DNA from: Acidobacteriota bacterium
GTDB lineage: Bacteria > Acidobacteriota > Terriglobia > Terriglobales > Acidobacteriaceae
Reading direction: 5' to 3'
DNA length: 6,469 bases
Assembly: GCA_021805955.1 (NCBI GenBank)
Contig: JAJZDO010000474.1
Span: 1-6,469, forward strand
Each line of letters opens with the position of its first letter. Within the stretch, counting starts at the first letter, position 1. Made by a program: the position numbers and the translations under genes. The notes below the pieces were generated by a model. It saw only the letters and a program-made list of their open reading frames with translations, did not search any database and was not told the DNA's origin. Shown piece after piece: positions 1-6,469 of this stretch.

Positions 1-1895
1 GATTCATCGAAGAAGGCGATTCCCCGATGCACGCGGCACTCAAGGGCAGCGAACAGATCGGCTTCACGATTGTCTCGCTGACCGTTTCGCTGATCGCCGT
101 GCTGATTCCGCTGCTTTTTATGGGCGATGTCGTGGGCAGACTCTTTCGCGAATTTGCGGTCACACTTGCTGTGACCATTTTGGTGTCGGCTGTGGTTTCC
201 CTCACGCTTACTCCGATGATGTGCGCGCGCATTCTGCGACATAAACCAGCAGAGCAGCAGGGGGCAATTTATCGCGCATCCGAGCGGGTTTTCGAGTGGG
301 TGATTGAGTGGTATGGACGGACGCTGAAGGTGATTCTGCGTCATCAGTTTTTTACTCTGTTGATCACGATTGGTACGCTCGTTGCCACAATTGTGCTTTT
401 TGTGATTGTCCCCAAGGGATTCTTCCCGGTGCAGGATACGGGTGTCATTCTTGGCATATCGGAAGCTCCACAATCGATCGCATTTGGCAACATGGCCGAG
501 CGTCAGCAGGAGTTGGCCGATGTCGTACTCAAAGACCCGGCAGTTGAAAGCATATCGTCGTTCATTGGCGTGGACGGCACAAATATGACATTGAACAGCG
601 GGCGCATACAGATCAATCTGAAGCCGCTCAGCGAGCGAAAATTATCTGCATCGCAAGTGATTGCAAGACTGCAACCCGCGGTGGATCGTGTGAAGGGGAT
701 CCGGCTTTATCTTCAGCCGTCGCAGGACCTGACGGTCGCGGATCGTGTCAGCCGTACGGAATTTCAATACTCACTGGAAGACCCGAATCCAGATGAGTTG
801 TCGATTTATACGCGCAGGATGGTTGCAGCAATGCAGCAGCAGCCGGAGCTTCGAGATGTCGCCAGCGATCTGCAAGATCAGGGTCTTGGAGCGCAACTCG
901 TAATTGATCGGGATACTGCTTCCCGGTTGGGTGTGGCCGTCGCAGACATTGATAACACGCTCTACGACGCCTTCGGTCAGCGGCAAATTTCCATCATCTT
1001 TACGCAGCTCAATCAGTATCACGTGGTGATGGAAGTGAGTCCGCAATTCCAGACCGATCCCGGCGTGCTTGCCGATCTTTACGTGAAATCCGCAAACGGA
1101 ACGCAGGTACCGCTGAGCAATTTGGCTCACTGGCAACAGGCGCGAGCGCAGTTGTCCATCGGACATCAGGGACAGTTCCCGGCCACTGTCATCAGTTTCA
1201 ATGTTGCTCCCGGTAAATCCCTTGGCGACGCCGTGGCCGCTACACAGCGTGTCGAGCGCCAGATCGGTCTGCCTGCCAGTATCAATGGAGAGTTCCAGGG
1301 CACAGCCGCCGCCTTTCGCGCCTCACTGTCGAATGAGCCGATCCTGATTCTGGCTGCGCTGATCACCGTCTACATTGTGCTGGGCGTTCTCTATGAAAGC
1401 TACGTTCATCCGATCACCATCATCTCGACTTTGCCGTCCGCCGGCGTCGGGGCGATTCTCGCGCTTCTACTCACGCATACAGACTTCAGCATCATCGCGC
1501 TGATCGGCGTCATCCTGCTGATCGGCATCGTCAAGAAGAACGCCATTATGATGATCGACTTTGCTTTGGCGGCAGAGCGCGTGGAAGGCAAGACGGCAAG
1601 AGAGGCGATTTTTCAGGCATGCCTGCTGCGTTTTCGCCCGATCATGATGACGACGATGGCAGCCTTGCTGGGAGGCGTTCCGCTGGCATTCGGCTCGGGT
1701 GTCGGCTCAGAACTCCGCCGACCGCTTGGCATCACGATCGTCGGGGGACTGCTGGTCTCACAGTTGCTCACGCTCTACACGACGCCGGTCGTTTACCTTT
1801 ATTTTGACCGGTTGGCCCATTGGAGACAACGCCAGAAGCCCAGAAGCTCTGCCGGAGCGGTCGCAGAAAACCTGCATGCCATCTCCGCCGACTGA
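1..1895 (+). CDS. mdtB: MdtB-like RND multidrug efflux transporter subunit, C-terminal ~630 residues (5' end outside window)
   Basis: Inner-membrane RND (AcrB/AcrD/AcrF superfamily) pump subunit that would use the proton gradient to export drugs or other amphiphiles through a periplasmic adaptor and an outer-membrane channel. The frame is open from base 3 (residues FIEEGDSP) with no start, so the gene begins upstream; the ATG at 27 is internal. Roughly 410 N-terminal residues are missing relative to E. coli MdtB (about 1040), including TM4 with its Asp pair. Visible in order: TM5 and TM6 (about 57-235), TM7 (about 340-415) ending in [11 protein letters not shown], the second periplasmic porter/docking domain (about 430-1330), then TM8-TM12 (about 1335-1815). 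The proton-relay Lys lies in [14 protein letters not shown] (Lys codons 1533-1538), and the Arg-rich [10 protein letters not shown] follows at 1626. [14 protein letters not shown] and SFIGVDGTN match MdtB rather than MdtC as I recall them. It is intact to the TGA stop. Family is near certain; the MdtB assignment is from remembered similarity. Confidence 0.93.
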   Translation, partial: FIEEGDSPMHAALKGSEQIGFTIVSLTVSLIAVLIPLLFMGDVVGRLFREFAVTLAVTILVSAVVSLTLTPMMCARILRHKPAEQQGAIYRASERVFEWVIEWYGRTLKVILRHQFFTLLITIGTLVATIVLFVIVPKGFFPVQDTGVILGISEAPQSIAFGNMAERQQELADVVLKDPAVESISSFIGVDGTNMTLNSGRIQINLKPLSERKLSASQVIARLQPAVDRVKGIRLYLQPSQDLTVADRVSRTEFQYSLEDPNPDELSIYTRRMVAAMQQQPELRDVASDLQDQGLGAQLVIDRDTASRLGVAVADIDNTLYDAFGQRQISIIFTQLNQYHVVMEVSPQFQTDPGVLADLYVKSANGTQVPLSNLAHWQQARAQLSIGHQGQFPATVISFNVAPGKSLGDAVAATQRVERQIGLPASINGEFQGTAAAFRASLSNEPILILAALITVYIVLGVLYESYVHPITIISTLPSAGVGAILALLLTHTDFSIIALIGVILLIGIVKKNAIMMIDFALAAERVEGKTAREAIFQACLLRFRPIMMTTMAALLGGVPLAFGSGVGSELRRPLGITIVGGLLVSQLLTLYTTPVVYLYFDRLAHWRQRQKPRSSAGAVAENLHAISAD

Positions 1896-1905
1896 TCGCG
1901 GGAAC

Positions 1906-1910
1906 AAGGA
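1906..1910 (+). promoter_or_regulatory. Ribosome binding site of the MdtC-like gene
   Basis: AAGGA sits five bases before the ATG at 1916, in the 20-base gap after the upstream stop codon. It decides the start: the same frame stays open back to an ATG at 1820, but that would add 32 residues of basic, non-family sequence encoded inside the end of the upstream gene. Starting at 1916 gives MHLSAPFIRRPVATSLL, the usual RND N-terminus. Confidence 0.75.
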
Positions 1911-1915
1911 ATCCA

Positions 1916-4900
1916 ATGCATCTGTCTGCTCCATTTATCCGCCGTCCGGTCGCCACCTCGCTGCTCAGCATGGCGCTGCTGTTGGCTGGTTCAGTTGCCT
2001 ATTCGCTACTGCCCGTAGCCTCACTCCCTGAAGTTGATTTGCCCACCATCTCCGTCAGTGCCGGATTGCCCGGCGGCAGCCCGGAGACGATGGCATCGAA
2101 TGTTGCCGCCCCACTGGAGAAGCAGTTTGGGCGCATCGCCGGTGTTACGCAGATGACTTCTTCGAGTTCGCTCGGTGCCACGGCCGTCACGCTCCAGTTC
2201 GACATCAATCGCAATATCGATGCGGCGGCACGGGACGTGCAGGCCGCGATTAACGCGGCGCGCAGTCAGTTACCGTCCTATCTTCCGCAGAATCCTAGCT
2301 ATCGCAAGACCAATCCCGCCGACGCGCCGATTCTGATTCTTCGACTCACCTCTCCAGTCGTTCCTCTGCCGCAGATGTATGACATGGCGGACTCCATCCT
2401 TGCGCAAAAGATTTCCCAGATCAACGGAATTGGGCAGGTCTTCGTCGGCGGCAGTTCCAGCCCCGCGGTGCGGGCTGAGTTGAACCCGATGCAGCTCAGC
2501 GCGTTTGGCATTGGTCTGGAGAGCATTCGTACAACGTTGGGGAGCGCCAACGCGAATAGCCCGAAAGGCTCGTTGCATGATCTGCAGAATCGCTGGCTGA
2601 TCACCGACAATGATCAGATATTCAAGGCCAGCGAATACGCGCCACTTGTTGTTGGCTATAACGCAACGACAGGCGCACCGGTGCGACTCTCTGACCTGGG
2701 TGATGTCATTGATTCGGTGTCAAACATTGAGTCTGCGGGACTGGCGGGCACGAACAACGGGCCGGGATCGACGCTCTTGCCGGCGATCGCGATTGTAGTC
2801 TTCAAGGTTCCGGGCGCAAACGTCATTCAGTCCGTCGATAATGTCCTCAGCCAGATGCCTCGCTTGCAGGCGGAGATCCCTCCCACTGTCAAGCTGAGCA
2901 TTGGCGTGGATCGCACGACGACGATTCGCGAAAGCGTGAAGGATGTCGAGAAGACGCTGGTGATCAGCGTGCTTCTGGTCGTCTTTGTGGTCTTTCTTTT
3001 TCTCCGCGAGGTGTGGGCGACGATCATCCCGTCCATCGCCGTGCCGCTTTCGCTGGTTGGCACCTTTGGCGTCATGTATCTGCTCGGTTACACCCTGGAT
3101 AACCTTTCACTGATGGCGCTTACCATCTCCACTGGCTTTGTGGTGGACGATGCCATCGTCGTCATTGAGAACATCGCGCGTTATCTGGAGCAGGGAATGA
3201 TGCCCTTAGATGCGGCGATGCGCGGTTCCAGGGAGATCGGTTTCACTGTGCTTTCCATGAGCACATCTCTGGTTGCTGTCTTTCTGCCGCTGCTGCTGAT
3301 GGGCGGAGTGGTCGGCATTCTCTTTCGCGAGTTTGCGGTGACGCTCAGTGTCGCCATCGCGGTTTCTTTGCTGGTCTCGCTGACGACCACACCGATGATG
3401 TGCTCGCAATTTCTGCACCCTGTGAATGAAGCGCATCATGGCAAGGTATACAAAGCCAGCGAACGTGTCTTTCGCTGGATGGCGGATGAATATGCGGCAG
3501 GCCTACGCTGGGTTTTGCGTCACCAGGCGCTCATTCTGGTGGTCACGATTGCCACATTCCTGCTCAATGTCTATCTGTTTATCATCGTACCCAAGGGCTT
3601 TTTCCCTGAGCAGGATACAGGGCGCCTTACGGGGTCTGCCCGCGCGTCGCAGGACATCAGCTTTGATGCGATGAAGGAAAAACAAACCATACTGTCTCAG
3701 ATGGTGCTTGACGATCCTGCCGTAGACACGATCATCGCCTTTGCCGGAGGCGCCGGTCCAGGCGGCGGCAGCAATAACGTCGGTCGCATGTTCATCTCAC
3801 TCAAGCCGCTCAGCGTGCGCAAAATATCAGCCGACGCAGTTGTCAACCGGCTGCGCAATAAACTCACCAGCGTTCCCGGCGCCGCACTCTTTCTCCAGGT
3901 GCAGCAGGAGTTCCAGACCGGCGGGCGCGCCGCAGATGCAGAGTATCAATACACCCTTGTGGACGAAAATCTGGAGGAACTGAACAACTGGGCACCACGC
4001 CTGCTGGCCAAGATGCGCACCCTTCCTGAGCTGCGCGATGTCTCCACCGACCAGCAGGATCAGGGTCTGGAAGAAAAGCTGGTGATTAACCGCGATACCG
4101 CATCCAGGCTGGGACTGACCGCAACCACCATTGATCAGGTGCTCTATGATGCCTTTGGCCAGCGCGAAGTTTCCACCATGTACACGGCTCTCAATCAGTA
4201 TTTTGTCGTGATGGAAGTCGCACCAAAGTACCAAAAAAGTCCAGACTCTTTGAATGGAATCTTTCTGAAAAGCAGCACAGGGGCAATGGTCCCGCTTGCA
4301 GCGATTGCGCACTTTGAGTCGGCGCGCACCTCACTTCAGGTCAATCATCAGGGGCAGTATCCAGCGGTCACCGAAACCTTCAACCTTGCCCCCAATGTCG
4401 CTCTCGGACAGGCCGTCAGCGCCGTCCAGCGGGCTGAGCGTGAGTTGGGCATGCCCGCAGCTATTCACGGAACGTTTCAGGGCACCGCGCAGGCATTTCA
4501 GGAGTCATTGCGCACCGAGCCTTGGCTTATTCTGGCTGCCATTATTGCTGTTTATATCGTGCTTGGAATTCTCTACGAGAGCCTGATTCATCCTCTAACG
4601 ATTCTCTCCACCCTTCCCTCGGCGGGCGTTGGAGCCATTCTTGCGCTGCTGTTGACACGCACCGACCTGAGCATCATCGCTCTCATCGGAATTCTGCTGT
4701 TGATCGGAATCGTGAAGAAAAACGCGATCATGATGATCGACTTTGCGCTACAAGCAGAGCGCGAGCAGGGGCTGCCACCGATTGAGGCGATCTATCAAGC
4801 CAGTATTCTGCGCTTTCGCCCCATCATGATGACGACGATGGCTGCGCTTTTCGGTGGATTGCCGCTGGTCATCGGCCTCGGGCAGGGTTCGGAGCTGCGT

Positions 4901-5059
4901 CGTCCGCTGGGCATTACCATTGTTGGCGGCCTTATCGTCTCGCAGATGCTCACTCTATTCACTACGCCCGTAGTCTATCTCTTCTTTGACAAGCTGCAAT
5001 GGCGATTTATGAAGCTGCACCGCATTGGCTCTGAGATGGAGCAAGCCGCGGGAGACTGA
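1916..5059 (+). CDS. mdtC: MdtC-like RND multidrug efflux transporter subunit, complete (1047 residues)
   Basis: Second pump subunit of the pair, an inner-membrane proton/drug antiporter of the RND superfamily. Length is close to E. coli MdtC (about 1025). Order: short cytoplasmic start with FIRRPVATSLL, TM1 (residues ~14-33), first periplasmic porter region (~35-335) with the MTSSSSLG and ARDVQAAINAA motifs, TM2-TM6 (~340-500), TM7 (~540-560) ending PKGFFPEQDTG, second periplasmic region (~565-865), TM8-TM12 (~870-1030). Proton-relay candidates are all present: Asp411-Asp412 in GFVVDDAIVVIENIAR (TM4), Lys934-Lys935 in [10 protein letters not shown] (TM10), and Arg966/Arg968 in [10 protein letters not shown] (TM11). 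MSTSLVAVFLPLLLMGG and the TM4 block match MdtC best. The upstream gene stops 20 bases before, so the two are probably cotranscribed. A Gly-rich loop (residues 611-618) and a short insertion (residues ~280-288) look longer than in E. coli MdtC. By established knowledge, MdtB and MdtC form a mixed trimer; that this pair does so is inference. Confidence 0.95.
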   Translation: MHLSAPFIRRPVATSLLSMALLLAGSVAYSLLPVASLPEVDLPTISVSAGLPGGSPETMASNVAAPLEKQFGRIAGVTQMTSSSSLGATAVTLQFDINRNIDAAARDVQAAINAARSQLPSYLPQNPSYRKTNPADAPILILRLTSPVVPLPQMYDMADSILAQKISQINGIGQVFVGGSSSPAVRAELNPMQLSAFGIGLESIRTTLGSANANSPKGSLHDLQNRWLITDNDQIFKASEYAPLVVGYNATTGAPVRLSDLGDVIDSVSNIESAGLAGTNNGPGSTLLPAIAIVVFKVPGANVIQSVDNVLSQMPRLQAEIPPTVKLSIGVDRTTTIRESVKDVEKTLVISVLLVVFVVFLFLREVWATIIPSIAVPLSLVGTFGVMYLLGYTLDNLSLMALTISTGFVVDDAIVVIENIARYLEQGMMPLDAAMRGSREIGFTVLSMSTSLVAVFLPLLLMGGVVGILFREFAVTLSVAIAVSLLVSLTTTPMMCSQFLHPVNEAHHGKVYKASERVFRWMADEYAAGLRWVLRHQALILVVTIATFLLNVYLFIIVPKGFFPEQDTGRLTGSARASQDISFDAMKEKQTILSQMVLDDPAVDTIIAFAGGAGPGGGSNNVGRMFISLKPLSVRKISADAVVNRLRNKLTSVPGAALFLQVQQEFQTGGRAADAEYQYTLVDENLEELNNWAPRLLAKMRTLPELRDVSTDQQDQGLEEKLVINRDTASRLGLTATTIDQVLYDAFGQREVSTMYTALNQYFVVMEVAPKYQKSPDSLNGIFLKSSTGAMVPLAAIAHFESARTSLQVNHQGQYPAVTETFNLAPNVALGQAVSAVQRAERELGMPAAIHGTFQGTAQAFQESLRTEPWLILAAIIAVYIVLGILYESLIHPLTILSTLPSAGVGAILALLLTRTDLSIIALIGILLLIGIVKKNAIMMIDFALQAEREQGLPPIEAIYQASILRFRPIMMTTMAALFGGLPLVIGLGQGSELRRPLGITIVGGLIVSQMLTLFTTPVVYLFFDKLQWRFMKLHRIGSEMEQAAGD

Positions 5060-5062
5060 ATC

Positions 5063-5093
5063 CGAAGAACTTCGCAGGCTTCAGCATGCCTGC
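5063..5093. terminator. Weak hairpins between convergent mdtC-like and dgt-like genes
   Basis: The 33-base gap between the two convergent stop codons contains a 6-bp stem, GCAGGC (5074-5079) with GCCTGC (5088-5093) around an 8-base loop, and just before it a tight CGAAG/CTTCG dyad (5063-5074, two-base loop). The main stem just touches the dgt-like stop codon. The position suits a bidirectional transcription stop, but neither side has a U-run, so a classical intrinsic terminator is not supported. Confidence 0.3.
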
Positions 5094-6256
5094 TATCTCT
5101 GAAATCGGCTCCACGCCTGCTCGATATAACTATCGGTCATTCCCGCTATATAATCTGTGACTGCGCGTGCAGCGCCTTCTTTTGCTGCGCGTGCAGCATG
5201 ATCGGCGGGAAGCTGCTCAGGGTCAGCGATCCAGTGCGCAAAAAGCGTACAGATGATCTCCGCACCACGCTTGTGCTCAACTTCCAACTCAGTTGATTCG
5301 TACAAATAGTGGTAAAGAAATCGCCGCAGTGTGCCGCGATCTTCCTGTCGATCCGCACTGAAAGCTGCCAGGCGCCCCCGTGCTGAGCGAACCTGGGATA
5401 GTGTATGGATTCCATTCGTCTCGACCCGGCGCGATACCTCGCTCATCAAGTCTGTCACCAGCGAGTTCAGGATTGTCTTTAACGCGTCGTTGCGCAGCAG
5501 CCGTTCAGCAGCGCTCGGATATTTTTCCTCGGCACTGCGATAGGCACGATCAAAGCAGGCAAGCTCCGCGCGCACGATCTTCAGGTCCAGAATCCCTGCC
5601 TCTATTCCATCTTCGAGGTCTGCGGTGAGATAGGCAATTTCGTCCGCGAGGTCGATTAACTGTGCTTCCACGGGAGGAAGTTGATCGAGAAAATATGCTG
5701 ATAGCTCGGGATGTTCTGCGGCGCTGTAATCCCGAGAGTGTTTGATGATTCCTTCGCGGACGCCGAGGGTCAGATTCAGGCCGCGGAAGCCTGCATGACG
5801 CTCTTCAAAACTGGTTACGATGCGCAGCGCGTGCAGGTTGTGATCGAAGCGCATTCCGTGCGGAACCAGCGCGGCATCGAGTGCCCGCTCTCCGGCGTGA
5901 CCAAATGGCGGATGCCCAATATCGTGAACCAGAGCGAGCGCCTCCGCCAAATGCGCATTCAGCCCCAGGGCTGAAGCTATCGTGCGCGCAATCTGGGCTA
6001 CTTCCAGCGTGTGCGTAAGGCGACTGCGGGAGTGGTCGTTCTCCATCTGGTTGCGCGTGAAAACCTGTGTTTTGCCGGCCAGTCGGCGAAACGCACGGGC
6101 GTGCAGAATTCGCCCACAATCACGGACAAATGGCGTGCGATAAAGATGTGTAGACTCTGGCTGATCCCGCTGCGCCAAAAGATCATGGTCCGCGTCGCTG
6201 ACGGCAATAGAGGGCGCGAGAGGTCTCAATTCTGGAGAAATTCTGTCATCGCACAT
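5093..6256 (-). CDS. dgt: HD-domain deoxyguanosinetriphosphate triphosphohydrolase-like protein (dNTPase), 387 residues
   Basis: Cytoplasmic enzyme of the dGTPase family, which hydrolyses dNTPs to the deoxynucleoside plus tripolyphosphate and so trims dNTP pools. The N-terminal signature is RTPFVRDCGRILHARAFRRL (residues 40-59), followed by GKTQVF. Metal-binding HD residues are in order: His82 (RLTHTLEVAQIAR), His111-Asp112 (HDIGHPPFGHAGE) and Asp205 (DLADEIAYLTADLEDGIEAG). FDHNLHALRIV (137-147) and GLNLTLGVREGIIKHS (159-174) are further family blocks. At 387 residues it matches the shorter dGTPase-like group rather than E. coli Dgt (about 505), so substrate preference cannot be fixed. The ATG at 6256 starts MCDDRISPELRPL, with a modest AGG-type ribosome site about nine bases before it; conserved sequence begins some 35 residues in, so a somewhat different start is possible. 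Stop is TAG. It converges on the efflux genes with 33 bases between stops, so it is a separate transcription unit. No key residue is missing. Confidence 0.92.
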   Translation of the reverse strand: MCDDRISPELRPLAPSIAVSDADHDLLAQRDQPESTHLYRTPFVRDCGRILHARAFRRLAGKTQVFTRNQMENDHSRSRLTHTLEVAQIARTIASALGLNAHLAEALALVHDIGHPPFGHAGERALDAALVPHGMRFDHNLHALRIVTSFEERHAGFRGLNLTLGVREGIIKHSRDYSAAEHPELSAYFLDQLPPVEAQLIDLADEIAYLTADLEDGIEAGILDLKIVRAELACFDRAYRSAEEKYPSAAERLLRNDALKTILNSLVTDLMSEVSRRVETNGIHTLSQVRSARGRLAAFSADRQEDRGTLRRFLYHYLYESTELEVEHKRGAEIICTLFAHWIADPEQLPADHAARAAKEGAARAVTDYIAGMTDSYIEQAWSRFQR

Positions 6257-6321
6257 CGGCCTGAACCTGCCTTTCAGAACACGTCACTGGTCTGCTACTC
6301 CCCTACCTTGAGAGTAAACCG

Positions 6322-6352
6322 TGTGCCTCTGTCTCAAAAATCCTCAGGCACA
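6322..6352. repeat. Seven-base inverted repeat in the intergenic region
   Basis: TGTGCCT (6322-6328) and AGGCACA (6346-6352) are perfect reverse complements around a 17-base spacer. Neither strand has a T-run after the right arm, so a terminator is unlikely. It could be a regulator-binding dyad or an RNA hairpin in the dgt-like leader, or chance. Confidence 0.35.
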
Positions 6353-6355
6353 AAA

Positions 6356-6371
6356 ACCAGCTTGCACTGGT
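6356..6371. repeat. Short dyad ACCAG-6-CTGGT abutting the predicted -35 box
   Basis: ACCAG (6356-6360) and CTGGT (6367-6371) form a 16-base operator-like dyad whose right edge is the first base of the predicted -35 box at 6371. The right half is also part of the CACTGGT copy at 6365-6371. Five-base arms are common by chance, so this is only suggestive of an operator. Confidence 0.25.
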
Positions 6372-6399
6372 AGACACAGCAGTTGCATGAGAGTATGCT
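6371..6399 (+). promoter_or_regulatory. Predicted sigma70-type promoter pointing right
   Basis: TAGACA (6371-6376, five of six matches to TTGACA) is followed after exactly 17 bases by TATGCT (6394-6399, four of six to TATAAT). The predicted start of transcription would be near 6406, giving a leader of about 18 bases to the ATG at 6424. Consensus spacing makes it plausible for the gene that runs off the right edge. Confidence 0.45.
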
Positions 6400-6423
6400 T
6401 CAACGTTCCTGAGTAGACTCCCG

Positions 6424-6469
6424 ATGAGCGTACTGAGCGTTCCAGCAGTTCTGCTCTTTGGCTGGATCG
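6424..6469 (+). CDS. Putative start of an unidentified gene, cut by the window end
   Basis: An ATG at 6424 opens a frame that stays open to the window end, giving MSVLSVPAVLLFGWI. The frame upstream is closed by a stop at 6388 with no earlier ATG. The residues are hydrophobic and could begin a signal peptide or first membrane segment, but 15 residues cannot identify a family. Support is a predicted promoter ending 24 bases upstream; against it, no clear Shine-Dalgarno sequence precedes the ATG. It would be divergent from the dgt-like gene. Confidence 0.35.
   Translation, partial: MSVLSVPAVLLFGWI

Larger units (their letters stand above)
6257..6423. promoter_or_regulatory. Divergent intergenic region upstream of dgt-like gene and a putative rightward gene
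   Basis: This 167-base stretch separates the start of the leftward dgt-like gene from a putative rightward start at 6424. It should carry the dgt-like promoter, but I see no convincing -35/-10 pair on the minus strand; the best is TTGAGA (6337-6332) with a poor TCTCAA 18 bases on. It contains two CAAAAA tracts (6335-6340 and 6351-6356), a CACTGGT direct repeat (6285-6291 and 6365-6371) and the two inverted repeats listed separately. No long coding frame or RNA gene is apparent. Confidence 0.5.

Noticed and set aside
771..1166. 131-codon open frame on the minus strand inside the MdtB-like gene
   Set aside because: Antisense shadow of a conserved RND periplasmic domain, with no family resemblance and no supporting signals.
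1820..1915. Longer start for the MdtC-like gene at ATG 1820
   Set aside because: The extra 32 residues are basic and unlike any RND N-terminus and overlap the end of the upstream gene. The AAGGA site before 1916 and the RND-type N-terminus from 1916 favour the shorter form.
3827..4312. 161-codon open frame on the minus strand inside the MdtC-like gene
   Set aside because: It lies wholly opposite a strongly family-matching coding region, its translation has no recognisable motif, and no ribosome binding site stands out. It is best explained by codon composition of the real gene.
5805..6119. 104-codon and other open frames overlapping the dgt-like gene on both strands
   Set aside because: They overlap the conserved HD domain coding sequence and have no recognisable protein features.
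6309..6337. Sigma70 promoter for the dgt-like gene using TTGAGA on the minus strand
   Set aside because: TTGAGA is a good -35, but at 17-18 bases only CTCTCA or TCTCAA is available as -10, and the better TTTACT lies just 13 bases away. Not convincing enough to list.
6322..6352. Inverted repeat as an intrinsic terminator
   Set aside because: No T-run follows the stem on either strand, and it sits upstream of two gene starts rather than after a gene.
6444..6455. AGCAGTTCTGCT dyad near the right edge
   Set aside because: It lies within the putative coding start, has only five-base arms, and is easily produced by chance.

Overview
The window looks like ordinary chromosome from a moderately GC-rich Gram-negative (diderm) bacterium. 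Two large RND (resistance-nodulation-division) inner-membrane efflux subunits only make sense in a cell with a periplasm and outer membrane. The proteins resemble E. coli MdtB and MdtC, but the codon use and the dGTPase-like neighbour do not suggest an enterobacterium. An acidobacterial or other environmental diderm would fit. That placement is an impression, not a demonstration.

Layout. Positions 1-1895 (+) carry the C-terminal ~630 residues of an MdtB-like RND transporter whose start lies before the window. After 20 bases, positions 1916-5059 (+) carry a complete 1047-residue MdtC-like RND transporter with a good ribosome binding site. A 33-base gap with small hairpins follows. Positions 5093-6256 (-) carry a complete, convergent 387-residue HD-domain dNTP triphosphohydrolase (dgt-like). 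A 167-base divergent intergenic region (6257-6423) holds a plausible sigma70-type promoter pointing right and two small inverted repeats. A short stub of an unidentified reading frame (6424 to the window end) may begin a further gene encoding a hydrophobic N-terminus.

How the genes work together. The two RND genes are adjacent, co-oriented and distinct (one MdtB-type, one MdtC-type), so they very probably encode the two pump subunits of a heteromeric MdtBC-type efflux system. The periplasmic adaptor (MdtA-like) is expected upstream of the window. No outer-membrane channel gene, MdtD-like MFS gene or BaeSR-like two-component system follows the pump genes here. The dgt-like gene belongs to nucleotide metabolism, is on the other strand, and is probably only a chance neighbour.

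I found no mobile element, CRISPR array, tRNA or rRNA, and no frameshift or broken gene. No clearly new biological system is visible. The points most worth a second look are the small insertions in the MdtC-like porter domain, the near-identical DNA blocks shared by the two pump genes, and the regulatory-looking divergent intergenic region.
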